DNA of 64,000 nt from JACVRW01 sp963764665 (GTDB taxonomy: Bacteria; Actinomycetota; Thermoleophilia; Solirubrobacterales; Thermoleophilaceae): the NCBI GenBank assembly GCA_963764665.1, contig CAVXTL010000011.1:1-64000 (forward strand). Direction: 5' to 3'. The notes under the pieces were generated by a model, which made no database searches, was not told the origin of the DNA, and saw only the letters and a list, made by a program, of their open reading frames with translations. The translations under genes and the position numbers were made by a program. Positions 25,503 to 33,195 of the stretch are shown piece after piece (positions within the stretch are counted from its first letter, which is position 1; every line of letters starts with the position of its first letter).

Positions 25503-25889
25503 TCAGGCCAGCGCCGCGCCCTTGCGGCGGTTGCAGTCGGCGCACAGCAGCTGGAGGTTGTCCACGCCGCTGCCGCCCCCGAGCGCCAGCGGGATCAGGT
25601 GGTCGTACTGCAGCTCGAAGTCCGAGCCGCAATCCACGCACCGGCCGCCGTCGCGGGCGAACACCGCGAGCCTCACGTCGCGCGCTATCCGAGGCCGGCG
25701 CGGCGCCGCATCGCCCGCCCCGGCCAGCTCCGCGTGGGCTCGGTCGAGACGCCGGCGCCGGCGCCGCTCGCGTTCGCGAACGAGGGCGAGGACGTCGCTC
25801 GCGTCGAGCTCCTCGTCCGCCCAGTAGAAGCGCTCCTCGAACCACCAGCAAGTCCTTCGCCCGTCCGTGGCCAGAGCCACCGGAGACAC
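25503..25889 (-). CDS. HNH endonuclease domain protein (possibly 5' frameshifted)
   Basis: A 128-residue protein ending in a complete HNH domain: FARDGGRCVDCGSDFELQYDHLIPLALGG...DNLQLLCADCNRRKG. Two CxxC pairs bind zinc, and the DH and N are catalytic. The lead is very Arg-rich (RERERRRRRRLDRAH). An open frame from GTG 26031 to about 25890 encodes a plausible N-terminus (EFDRRLTLRGRRFRLVR). It joins this frame if one extra base at 25890 is ignored. The real gene may therefore be 25503-26031. Confidence 0.8.
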   Translation of the reverse strand: MSPVALATDGRRTCWWFEERFYWADEELDASDVLALVRERERRRRRRLDRAHAELAGAGDAAPRRPRIARDVRLAVFARDGGRCVDCGSDFELQYDHLIPLALGGGSGVDNLQLLCADCNRRKGAALA

Positions 25890-26101
25890 GCAGCGATGCG
25901 GCGCTCAGCGCGCGCTGGCGCCGCGCTCCCCAGGCGCCGGCGAGCGGCGTGGATCCGCGCACGAGGCGGAAGCGCCGCCCGCGCAGCGTGAGCCTTCGGT
26001 CGAACTCCGCCGTCTCGATCTCTCGAAGCACGCGGCCAGGTTAGGAAGGCGTGGCGACGGCGCGCAGGCGGCCTTGCATCCGACCGTTAACGTGCCCGGC
26101 C

Positions 26102-27148
26102 ATGGAACTGAGAGAGCTGGGCCGCACCGGAGTGAGCGTCAGCCCGCTCTGCCTCGGCACGATGATGTTCGGCGCGTGGGGCAACACCGACCACGACGAC
26201 TCGATCCGGATCATCCACCGCGCCCTGGACGCCGGGATCAACTTCGTGGACACCGCCGACGTGTACGCGCGCGGCGAGTCCGAGGAGATAGTCGGCAAGG
26301 CGCTGAAGGGCGGCCGCCGCGACCACGTGGTGCTGGCCACCAAGGTGCACGGCAAGATGGGCGACGACCCGAACGAGTTCGGCAACTCGCGCCGCTGGAT
26401 CGTGCGTGAGGTGGAGAACAGCCTCCGCCGCCTCGGCACGGACTGGATCGACCTCTACCAGATCCATCGCCCTGAGCCGGATACCGACGTCGACGAGACG
26501 CTCGCGGCGCTGTCGGACCTCATCCGGGCCGGCAAGGTCCGCTACGCGGGGTCGTCGACCTTCCCCGCCGGCCAGATCGTCGAGGCGCAGTGGGTGGCCG
26601 AGCGCCGCGGCCGCGAGCGCTTCGTGACCGAGCAGCCGCCGTACTCCATCCTCGTGCGCGGCGTGGAGTCGGACGTGCTGCCCACCTGCCGGCGCCACGG
26701 CATGGGCGTGATCCCGTGGAGCCCGCTGGCCGGCGGATGGCTGTCGGGCCGCTACCGGCTCGACTCCGAGGTCGAGACCTCACGGCGGGCGGCATTGGTC
26801 CCGGGCCGCTACGACATGTCGAAGCCGGAGAACCAGCGCAAGCTGGAGGCCGCCGACGCGCTGGCCCGGGTGGCCGAGGAGGCGGGCATCACGCTCATCG
26901 AGATGGCGATCGCCTTCGTGATCAGGCACCCCGCCGTCACCGCCGCGATCATCGGCCCGCGCACCATGGAGCACCTCGAGTCGCAGCTATCGGCCGCCGA
27001 CGTGACGCTCTCCGACGAGGTGCTCGACCGGATCGACGAGATCGTGACCCCCGGCACCGACGTGAATCCCAGCGACGGCGGCTGGGAGAACCCCTACCTC
27101 AAGCCCGTCAATCGTCGGCGAGCGTCGCCAGCCACATCGAGTAGATGA
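26102..27148 (+). CDS. aldo/keto reductase
   Basis: A 348-residue NADPH-dependent (alpha/beta)8 reductase. The catalytic set is visible: Asp and Tyr in FVDTADVYARGESEE (about 50-58), Lys in LATKVHG (about 81) and His in YQIHRPE (about 122). GPRTMEHL binds the cofactor at the C-terminal end. It most resembles the AKR11/YdbC-YhdN group, which reduces aldehydes and ketones. ATG 26102 is chosen because the family N-terminus is MELRELGRTGVSVS. It converges on the DoxX gene with a 41-base overlap. Confidence 0.93.
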   Translation: MELRELGRTGVSVSPLCLGTMMFGAWGNTDHDDSIRIIHRALDAGINFVDTADVYARGESEEIVGKALKGGRRDHVVLATKVHGKMGDDPNEFGNSRRWIVREVENSLRRLGTDWIDLYQIHRPEPDTDVDETLAALSDLIRAGKVRYAGSSTFPAGQIVEAQWVAERRGRERFVTEQPPYSILVRGVESDVLPTCRRHGMGVIPWSPLAGGWLSGRYRLDSEVETSRRAALVPGRYDMSKPENQRKLEAADALARVAEEAGITLIEMAIAFVIRHPAVTAAIIGPRTMEHLESQLSAADVTLSDEVLDRIDEIVTPGTDVNPSDGGWENPYLKPVNRRRASPATSSR

Positions 27149-27470
27149 ACAGCGCCTGGACCGGCAGCCGGGCGTAGAGCGCCCAGGGCGGGATCTTCCG
27201 GAAGCGCTCCGGGTGCTGCGCCATGTGCAGGTTGGCAGGGAAGACCGCGACCAGAGTCGCGATTCCCATGACGCCGCCCGCCCGCCGCGTGCGCGGATGG
27301 AGGGTGGCCAGCGCCGACAGCAGCTCCGCGGCGCCCGAGACGTAGACCAGCTCGCGGTGGGCCGGAAGGTAGTCGGGCATGATCGCCCTGTAGGCCTTCG
27401 GCATCACGAAGTGGTTGAGCCCGGCAAGGGCGAACACCGGGCCGGATATGAATCTGGCGAGCGGGCGCAA
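27108..27470 (-). CDS. DoxX-like small membrane protein
   Basis: A 120-residue membrane protein with four predicted helices, typical of the DoxX/MauE superfamily. FALAGLNHFVMPKAYRAIMPDYLP is the diagnostic first helix and loop, and VSGAAELLSALA the second. Relatives include subunits of thiosulfate:quinone oxidoreductase, but stand-alone members are mostly of unknown role. It probably shares a transcript with the small gene upstream (20-base gap). Confidence 0.88.
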   Translation of the reverse strand: MRPLARFISGPVFALAGLNHFVMPKAYRAIMPDYLPAHRELVYVSGAAELLSALATLHPRTRRAGGVMGIATLVAVFPANLHMAQHPERFRKIPPWALYARLPVQALFIYSMWLATLADD

Positions 27471-27489
27471 GGCGCGAGAGGCTGCCAGA

Positions 27490-27687
27490 TCAGCGTTCGC
27501 CGGGCGCGGCCGCGCCTGACAGCCGCTCGCGCAGGTCGGCGAGCGCGTCCACCACGGCCAGGGTGGCGTGGGTCTGCGCCAGGACCGCGTAGGTCAGCGC
27601 CTGGTCGTTGCCGCTCTCGCTCAGCTTCACCGAAGCCTCTACGTAGCGGCGGGCTCGGAACTCGGAGTTCTCCTCATCGGATGTCAT
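27490..27687 (-). CDS. small hypothetical protein (65 aa)
   Basis: A 65-residue soluble, mostly helical protein. ARRYVEASVKLSESGNDQALTYAVLAQTHATLAVVDALADLRERL looks like a helical pair of the sort seen in four-helix bundles. A GGGGGAG ribosome site precedes the ATG, which supports a real gene. It lies 19 bases upstream of the DoxX-like gene on the same strand. I do not recognise it. Confidence 0.65.
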   Translation of the reverse strand: MTSDEENSEFRARRYVEASVKLSESGNDQALTYAVLAQTHATLAVVDALADLRERLSGAAAPGER

Positions 27688-28026
27688 CTCCCCCGCTTAC
27701 CCGCCGAGCACGCTTCGACACGCGGTCGGGGTCGGGCCCCGAAGATTTCGCCAGCCGTCCCAAGACGAGCGACTCGCGGGGCGGCATGCTCGTCCTGTGC
27801 ACTCTCCTCCCGTCATCGGTGGCTGCAGTGACCGGAACGGCCACCGGTGCGCGCACGGGACGAATCCGGGGCCGACGGGGTGACTGCATGACCCCGCCGG
27901 CCCCGGTCGTTCCGGGCTACGGCCCCTAGCCCTACGGCTTCGCCGTGAAACGTCAGTGGCTTTCTCGACTCGTTCGGTGGGGAATCCTCTATCTTCATCC
28001 TCCCGCCCGGCGACCAAGGAGATTCC
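27688..28026. other. 339-base intergenic region with a strong hairpin
   Basis: No convincing gene is seen here. The only clear structure is the hairpin at 27866-27906 and a small stem ACGGC-TTC-GCCGT at about 27933. An AAGGAG ribosome site for the carbonic anhydrase gene ends the region. Promoters for both flanking genes must lie here. Confidence 0.5.
27866..27906. other. 16-base-stem inverted repeat
   Basis: CCGGGGCCGACGGGGT pairs with ACCCCGCCGGCCCCGG around a 9-base loop (GACTGCATG), with a single mismatch. Nothing T-rich follows on either strand, so it is not a normal terminator. It may be part of a structured RNA, a bidirectional stop or a protein site. Confidence 0.5.
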
Positions 28027-28518
28027 GTGAGTGCAACCGACGAACTGCTGGCCAACAACGAGTCCTATGCGAGCTCGTTCTCCAAGGGGGACCTACCGCT
28101 GCCTCCGGCGCGCAAGGTCGCCGTGGTGGCCTGCATGGACGCGCGTCTGGACCCGGCGCGGCTGCTCGGGCTCGAGGAGGGCGACGCTCACGTGATCCGC
28201 AATGCCGGCGGAGTGGTCTCCGATGACGCGATTCGCTCGCTCGCGATCTCGCAGAACCTGCTCGGCACCGAGGAGATCGTGCTGATCCACCACACCGATT
28301 GCGGAATGCTCACGTTCACCGACGACGACTTTGCCGCCAAGCTCGAGGAGGAGACCGGCAGCCGTCCCGAGTGGACGGCCCACGCGTTCGGCGACTTGGA
28401 GGAGAACGTGCGCGAGTCCATCGAGCGGATCCGGGCCGATCCGTTCATTCCGCGGACCGAGCACGTGCGCGGGTTCGTCTACGAAGTCGAGTCCGGGCGC
28501 CTGCGCGAGGTCTCCTGA
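28027..28518 (+). CDS. beta-class carbonic anhydrase
   Basis: A 163-residue beta-carbonic anhydrase. CMDARLD (about 36-42) gives the first zinc Cys and the Asp-Arg dyad, and HHTDCGM (about 88-94) gives the His and second Cys ligands. HVIRNAGG is the usual substrate-pocket loop. It interconverts CO2 and bicarbonate in the cytoplasm. It is a short, Rv1284-like form common in actinobacteria. AAGGAG lies before the GTG start. It overlaps the convergent PucR gene by 40 bases. Confidence 0.95.
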   Translation: MSATDELLANNESYASSFSKGDLPLPPARKVAVVACMDARLDPARLLGLEEGDAHVIRNAGGVVSDDAIRSLAISQNLLGTEEIVLIHHTDCGMLTFTDDDFAAKLEEETGSRPEWTAHAFGDLEENVRESIERIRADPFIPRTEHVRGFVYEVESGRLREVS

Positions 28519-29753
28519 GGCTCGCCCGGGCCGGGCTCGGGGGCGCCAGGGGCGCGAACCGCGAGTGCCAGCGCGAAGCGCCCGTCGGGGTCGTCGAGCG
28601 CCGGCCCGAACGCCTCGCGCAGCTGGGTCAGCCGGTAGCGGACCGTCTGCGGATGCACGTGTAGGGCGCGCGCCACGTCGGGCACGCGCCCGTGGTGGTC
28701 GATCCAGGCGCGCAGCGTCTCGAGCAGGCGCGCACGCGCGCCCGCGGTGCGGTCGTCCAGCGGCGCCAGGCTCGACGCGGCCAGATCCTCGAGCAACCGG
28801 CGGTCGCGCAGCAGGGCCAGCTCGGCCAGGTGCCGGTCCGTGACCACGAGGCCGTGGTCCGGGAGCAGGCCCTCGGCGGCCAGGCCGAGGGCCGCCGCCG
28901 CGCGAGCGGCGCTGCGCGACGCCTCCGTCCAGGGCACCACGGGGCCGAGGGCGGCCAGCTCGCCGTCGAACGAGCGCGTGAGCTCTGCCAGGCGTCCCGG
29001 GGCCAGGGCATCGGGCACGAGCGCGCACACGGTCTCGTCGCGCACCCTGGCCGCCAGCGATCCGAACGGCAGGCCGTTCGCAAGGCGCGCCTCGGGGTCG
29101 CCGCGCCACACCACCACCGCCAGCGTGTCGGGCAGGCGCCAGCCCGCGTCGCGGGCCGCGTCCTCCACCGCAGCGGGCTCGGCCGGCGGACGCGCGACCA
29201 TGAGCTGCACCAGCGCGCGCCGCCGACCGGCGGCCTCCCCCGCCACCACGGACTGCTCGTAGGCGAACCCCTCGGCCGAGCGCGCGGACAGCTCGTCGAT
29301 GTAGGCGAACATCGCCTCGGCCAGCGGGGCGAGGGCGTCGCCCCCGAGGCCTGCCTGCCGCGCGCCGGCGGCCGCGTGGCGCCAGGCCACCCGCGCGCCT
29401 ATGCGGTACGCCGAGAGGAGCGCCTCCAGCGGCCTCCCCTCGCGCGCCTCGCCGCGCCCCAGCTCGAAGTAGATGTCCCAGCCGCGGCTGGGGCGCTGTG
29501 GATTGCCCTCGGCTGCGCTCACGAAGCCCTCCAGCGCCCGGATCACACCGGTCCTGATGCCCTCGCCGAACCTGCCCTCCAGCGGGCGCGCGTAGGCCGG
29601 GACGGCGGTCCGGATCGCCTCGATCACGACGTCGGCCGTCCGATCGAGCCCGGGCCGCAGCGCCTCGGCGGTCCCCGGCAGGAGCGCCTCCCAGGGCGGC
29701 GCGGTCAAATCTTGTGATGATCGTGCAGGTTTTCCGCGCTCGGTTGTGGACAT
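28479..29753 (-). CDS. PucR/CdaR-type transcriptional regulator
   Basis: About 424 residues. The N-terminal ~190 residues are helical and sensor-like. The middle resembles the GGDEF-like region of CdaR proteins. The C-terminus is the PucR helix-turn-helix: TLRAWIDHHGRVPDVARALHVHPQTVRYRL (about 360-390). Relatives sense purines, sugar acids or fatty acids and control nearby catabolic genes. It is divergent from an acyl-CoA dehydrogenase 63 bases away, the best candidate target. ATG 29768 is an alternative start 5 codons upstream. Confidence 0.9.
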   Translation of the reverse strand: MSTTERGKPARSSQDLTAPPWEALLPGTAEALRPGLDRTADVVIEAIRTAVPAYARPLEGRFGEGIRTGVIRALEGFVSAAEGNPQRPSRGWDIYFELGRGEAREGRPLEALLSAYRIGARVAWRHAAAGARQAGLGGDALAPLAEAMFAYIDELSARSAEGFAYEQSVVAGEAAGRRRALVQLMVARPPAEPAAVEDAARDAGWRLPDTLAVVVWRGDPEARLANGLPFGSLAARVRDETVCALVPDALAPGRLAELTRSFDGELAALGPVVPWTEASRSAARAAAALGLAAEGLLPDHGLVVTDRHLAELALLRDRRLLEDLAASSLAPLDDRTAGARARLLETLRAWIDHHGRVPDVARALHVHPQTVRYRLTQLREAFGPALDDPDGRFALALAVRAPGAPEPGPGEPQETSRRRPDSTS

Positions 29754-29816
29754 CGGCAGCAGAATCATACGCCCGGACCCAACATGCTTCTGGTCGACCC
29801 CGACGATCGGTAGGCC

Positions 29817-31064
29817 ATGTCAGCGACCGCCAACGCCGAACCACAGACCGAGACAGGCTTCTCGCTCGAGCTCTCCGACGACCAGCGCGACATCCGTGAC
29901 TGGGTCCACGGCTTCGCCGAGAGCGTCGTACGCCCGGCCGCGTCCGAGTGGGACGAGCGCGAGGAGACCCCCTGGCCCGTGATCCAGGAGGCGGCCAAGA
30001 TCGGCCTCTACGGCTTCGAGGGGATCGCCCAGTTCTGGGCGGACGAGACCGGCCTCACCTTCCCGATCGTCAACGAGGAGCTCTTCTGGGGCGACGCGGG
30101 GATCGGCATGGCGATCATGGGCACGACCCTCGCCGTGGCCGGGATCTACTCGTCCGGCACGCCCGAGCAGCTGCTCGAGTGGGTTCCCCAGTGCTACGGC
30201 ACGGAGGCCGAGCCCAAGGTCGGGGCCTTCTGCGTGTCCGAGCCCGACGCCGGCTCCGACGTGTCGTCGCTGCGCACCCGGGCGAAGTACGACGAGGCCA
30301 AGGACGAGTGGGTCCTGAACGGCCAGAAGGCGTGGGCCACCAACGGCGGCATCGCCGCCATCCACGTGGTCGTGGCCTCGGTGGACCCCGAGCTGGGGTC
30401 ACGCGGCCACGCCGCGTTCGTGATCCCCGAGGGCACGCCCGGCCTCGAGATGGGCACCAAGGTCAAGAAGCACGGCATCCGTGCGTCCCACACCGCGGAC
30501 GTGTTCCTCGACGACTGCCGCATCCCCGGCTCGTGCCTGCTCGGCGGCAAGGAGAAGCTCGACGAGCGCCTGGCGCGCGCCCGCGAGGGCACGCGCGCCA
30601 AGAGCCAGGCCGCGATGCAGACCTTCGAGGTCAGCCGCCCGACGGTCGGCGCCCAGGCGCTCGGCATCGCGCGCGCCGCGTACGAGTACTCGCTCGACTA
30701 CGCGAAGGAGCGCACGCAGTTCGGCAAGGCGATCATCGAGAACCAGGCGATCGCCTTCGCGCTCGCCGACATGAAGATGGAGATCGATGCGGCCCGCCTG
30801 CTCGTGTGGCGCGCCGCGTGGATGGGCCGCCAGGGCAAGAAGTTCACCTCGGCGGAGGGCTCGATGTCCAAGCTGAAGGCGGGCGAGGTGGCGGTCTGGG
30901 CCACCGAGCGCGCGATCCAGATTCTCGGCGGGAACGGCTACACCCGCGAGTTCCCCGTGGAGCGCATGCACAGGGATGCGAAGATCTACACCATCTTCGA
31001 GGGGACCTCAGAGATCCAGCGGATCGTGATCGCCCGAGCCATCTCCGGGATGCAGATCCGCTGA
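29817..31064 (+). CDS. acyl-CoA dehydrogenase
   Basis: A 415-residue flavin enzyme for the first oxidation step of beta-oxidation or branched-chain acyl-CoA use. FCVSEPDAGSDVSSL is the first signature (about 136-150). DYAKERTQFGKAI is the FAD contact region (about 296-308). ILGGNGYTREFPVERMHRDAKIY...FEGTSEIQRI is the second signature and holds the likely catalytic Glu in FEGTSE. The PucR-type regulator is divergent. The hemolysin III gene overlaps its stop (TGATG). Confidence 0.95.
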   Translation: MSATANAEPQTETGFSLELSDDQRDIRDWVHGFAESVVRPAASEWDEREETPWPVIQEAAKIGLYGFEGIAQFWADETGLTFPIVNEELFWGDAGIGMAIMGTTLAVAGIYSSGTPEQLLEWVPQCYGTEAEPKVGAFCVSEPDAGSDVSSLRTRAKYDEAKDEWVLNGQKAWATNGGIAAIHVVVASVDPELGSRGHAAFVIPEGTPGLEMGTKVKKHGIRASHTADVFLDDCRIPGSCLLGGKEKLDERLARAREGTRAKSQAAMQTFEVSRPTVGAQALGIARAAYEYSLDYAKERTQFGKAIIENQAIAFALADMKMEIDAARLLVWRAAWMGRQGKKFTSAEGSMSKLKAGEVAVWATERAIQILGGNGYTREFPVERMHRDAKIYTIFEGTSEIQRIVIARAISGMQIR

Positions 31065-31738
31065 TGGACGCGGCCGCCGGCAGCAGCCTGTCCGGCCTCG
31101 TCCCCGACAAGCCGCGCCTGCGCGGCGTGATCCACCAGTGGTCGTTCTTCGTCGCGCTCGTGGCGGGCGTGGCGCTGGTGGTGCTGGCGCCCCCGGGCCG
31201 CGCCACTGCGGCCGCGGCCGTCTACGCCGCGGCGCTGGCGGGACTACTCGGCACGAGCGCCCTCTATCACCGGGTCACGTGGCGGCCGTCGGCGCGCACC
31301 TGGATGCGCAGGGCGGACCACTCGATGATCTTCGTGCTGATCGCCGGGACCTACACGCCGTTCGCGCTGCTGCTGCTCAGCGGCTCCACGCAGGTGGTGG
31401 TGCTGGCGGGCGTCTGGGCCGGCGCGGCCGCGGGCGTGGTCTTCGCGCTCATATGGGTGCGCGCGCCCAAGTGGCTCAGCGCGGTGGCGTACGTGTCCCT
31501 CGGCTGGTTCGCGATGGTGGCCTCTCCCCAGATCGTGGAGAAGGCCGGCGTGGCCGCGCTCGTGCTCATCTTCGGCGGCGGGGTGTTCTACACCGCCGGC
31601 GCGGTGGTCTACGCGCTCGGGCGCCCCGATCCGCGCCCGGCCGTGTTCGGCTACCACGAGATCTTCCATGTGCTCGTGGTGGTGGCCGCCGTGGTGCATT
31701 TCGTGGCCGTGGCGGCATTCGCGCTGCCCAGCGGCTAG
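31064..31738 (+). CDS. hemolysin III family (PAQR-like) membrane protein
   Basis: A 224-residue protein with seven predicted helices. The PAQR/YqfA metal-site motifs are present: RGVIHQWSFF near the start, SALYHRVTW with RRADHSMIF in the middle, and YHEIFHVLVVVAAVVHF in the last helices. Relatives are putative zinc-dependent lipid hydrolases (ceramidase-like); the haemolysin name is historical. It is coupled to the acyl-CoA dehydrogenase, hinting at a lipid-related role. Confidence 0.93.
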   Translation: MDAAAGSSLSGLVPDKPRLRGVIHQWSFFVALVAGVALVVLAPPGRATAAAAVYAAALAGLLGTSALYHRVTWRPSARTWMRRADHSMIFVLIAGTYTPFALLLLSGSTQVVVLAGVWAGAAAGVVFALIWVRAPKWLSAVAYVSLGWFAMVASPQIVEKAGVAALVLIFGGGVFYTAGAVVYALGRPDPRPAVFGYHEIFHVLVVVAAVVHFVAVAAFALPSG

Positions 31739-31757
31739 CGCCGAGGGCTCGAAGGGG

Positions 31758-31779
31758 CCTTACCAACCCCTAACCCGTG
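31758..31779 (+). promoter_or_regulatory. possible OmpR-type direct repeat before the His/Asp-rich gene
   Basis: CCTTACCAACC and CCTAACCCGTG repeat with an 11-base period. The core CTTACC/CTAACC resembles the pair before the second Asp/Gly-rich gene (34582). Response regulators of this type bind such spaced direct repeats. The match is short, so this is tentative. Confidence 0.3.
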
Positions 31780-31849
31780 CCTGTCCGGCGGCTGTACGCC
31801 GTCGCTGCATGCTCATCCCTACCAGTCGGAATCGAAGGGAGAGCTTGCA

Positions 31850-32371
31850 ATGAAGAAGGCGATAACAGGGCTTTTGACGGTAGTGCTCGTGGGCGTGCTT
31901 GCTGCGGTCGTGGTGGCCGCGGTGGACAGCTCCGACTCATCGAGCTCGGGGACCACCACGGCCGAGGACCGGACCGTGACCACCGAGGACCGCACGAATA
32001 CGACCGAGGACCGCACCAACACGACCGAGGACCGCACCAACACGACCGAGGACCGGACCACCACCACCGAGGACCGTGTGAACGGCAACGGCGTGGACAT
32101 CTCGGGCCCGTGCGACGAGGCCGAGCATGCGAACGACCCGCGCTGCACCGGCGGGGCCGGACGGGTGGAGGACCGCGGCCACGACCGTGGCCGGGACGAC
32201 GACCGATTCGACGATGACCGCTTCGACGACGACCACTCGGGTCGCGGCCGCGGCGGCGACGATGACGACGATGACCGCTCCGGTCACGGCGGTGGCCACG
32301 ACGACGACCACGACGACGACCGTGGCGGCGACGACGACGGCGGCGGCCATGGAGGCAGCGGCCCCGGTTGA
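31850..32371 (+). CDS. membrane-anchored Asp/His/Gly-rich repeat protein
   Basis: A 173-residue protein that I do not recognise as a named family. Residues 5-25 form a signal anchor (ITGLLTVVLVGVLAAVVVAAV). Six seven-residue units of TTEDRTN type (residues 37-78) form an extended stalk. A short segment with two Cys (GPCDEAEHANDPRC) follows. The last ~65 residues are almost only Asp, Gly, His and Arg, an obvious metal-binding composition. It directly precedes an OmpR-type regulator and kinase, with a sister protein on the other side. It may act as an extracytoplasmic metal or cation buffer under that system. Confidence 0.8.
   Translation: MKKAITGLLTVVLVGVLAAVVVAAVDSSDSSSSGTTTAEDRTVTTEDRTNTTEDRTNTTEDRTNTTEDRTTTTEDRVNGNGVDISGPCDEAEHANDPRCTGGAGRVEDRGHDRGRDDDRFDDDRFDDDHSGRGRGGDDDDDDRSGHGGGHDDDHDDDRGGDDDGGGHGGSGPG
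31958..32083 (+). repeat. six 21-base coding tandem repeats
   Basis: Each unit encodes TTEDRTN or a close variant; units 3 and 4 are nearly identical in DNA. The last unit degenerates to TTEDRVN. It is a coding stalk repeat, likely to vary in copy number between strains. Confidence 0.85.
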
Positions 32372-32402
32372 CCAGCCGGTCTTTGAACGCGAGCGCGCCG
32401 GG

Positions 32403-32421
32403 GGCGACCACTGCGGTCGCC
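32403..32421 (+). terminator. possible weak terminator/attenuator
   Basis: GGCGACC-ACTGC-GGTCGCC forms a perfect 7-base stem between the His/Asp-rich gene and the response regulator. No T tract follows, so partial termination or processing is more likely than a full stop. Confidence 0.35.
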
Positions 32422-32466
32422 TCCGGCTTGCTGCGTCCAACCGCTGGCGCTCCGCCTAGCATCCTG

Positions 32467-33195
32467 ATGATGGCTGCCGCCAGGCCAACGGTCCTCATGG
32501 TCGAGGACGAGGAGTCCATCACCGAGCCCCTCGCCGAGGCGCTGGAGCGCGAGGGCTTCGAGACCAGGGTGGCCGGCACGGTCGAGGCGGCGCTCGCCGA
32601 GGCCAGGCGCGAGCTGCCGGACCTCGTGCTGCTGGACGTGATGCTGCCGGACGGCTCGGGGTACGACGTCTGCCGCGAGCTGCGCCGGAGCTCCGAGGTG
32701 CCGATCATCATGCTCACGGCGCGCGGTGAGGAAACCGATCGCGTGGTCGGCCTCGAGCTGGGGGCCGACGACTACGTGGTCAAGCCCTTCAGCGCCCGCG
32801 AGGTCGTGGCGAGGATTCGCGCGGTGCTCCGGAGGAGCGGAGGGGGAGGCGCCCGCGAGGAGAGCGGGCCGCTCGCCATCGGCGAGCTGCGCCTCGACCC
32901 GGACAGGCGCAGCGTGACGCTCGACGAAGCGGACCTCGATCTCACGCGGCGCGAGTTCGAGCTGCTGGAGCTCCTGATGCGCGAGGCCGGCTCGGTGGTC
33001 ACGCGCGAGCGGCTCATCGACGAGGTCTGGGACGTGAACTGGTTCGGCTCCACCAAGACCCTCGACGTGCACGTGTCGAGCCTTCGCCGGAAGCTGGGCG
33101 AGGACTCCGCGAGCCCGCGGTTCATCCACACCGTTCGCGGGGTGGGCTTCCGCCTCGCGGGGGCGGACGAGCTCGGGGACGGTCAGCCCCGGTGA
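32467..33195 (+). CDS. OmpR/PhoB-family response regulator
   Basis: A 242-residue regulator. The receiver has the acidic pair EDE near residue 15, the phospho-acceptor Asp in LVLLDVMLPDGSG (about 59), the Thr in MLTARG and the Lys in VVKPFS. A Gly linker leads to the winged-helix DNA-binding domain (LTRREFELLELLMREAGSVVTRERLIDEVW, then TLDVHVSSLRRKL and IHTVRGVGFRL). Two ATG codons are tandem at 32467 and 32470. The kinase gene overlaps its stop (GTGA). Confidence 0.95.
   Translation: MMAAARPTVLMVEDEESITEPLAEALEREGFETRVAGTVEAALAEARRELPDLVLLDVMLPDGSGYDVCRELRRSSEVPIIMLTARGEETDRVVGLELGADDYVVKPFSAREVVARIRAVLRRSGGGGAREESGPLAIGELRLDPDRRSVTLDEADLDLTRREFELLELLMREAGSVVTRERLIDEVWDVNWFGSTKTLDVHVSSLRRKLGEDSASPRFIHTVRGVGFRLAGADELGDGQPR

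Noticed and set aside
31958..32083. CRISPR-like regular repeats
   Set aside because: The 21-base units are contiguous, have no spacers and encode an in-frame TTEDRTN stalk, so they are coding tandem repeats.
32284..33129. Minus-strand frame antisense to the response regulator
   Set aside because: It has no domain, whereas the plus strand contains all receiver and winged-helix residues.
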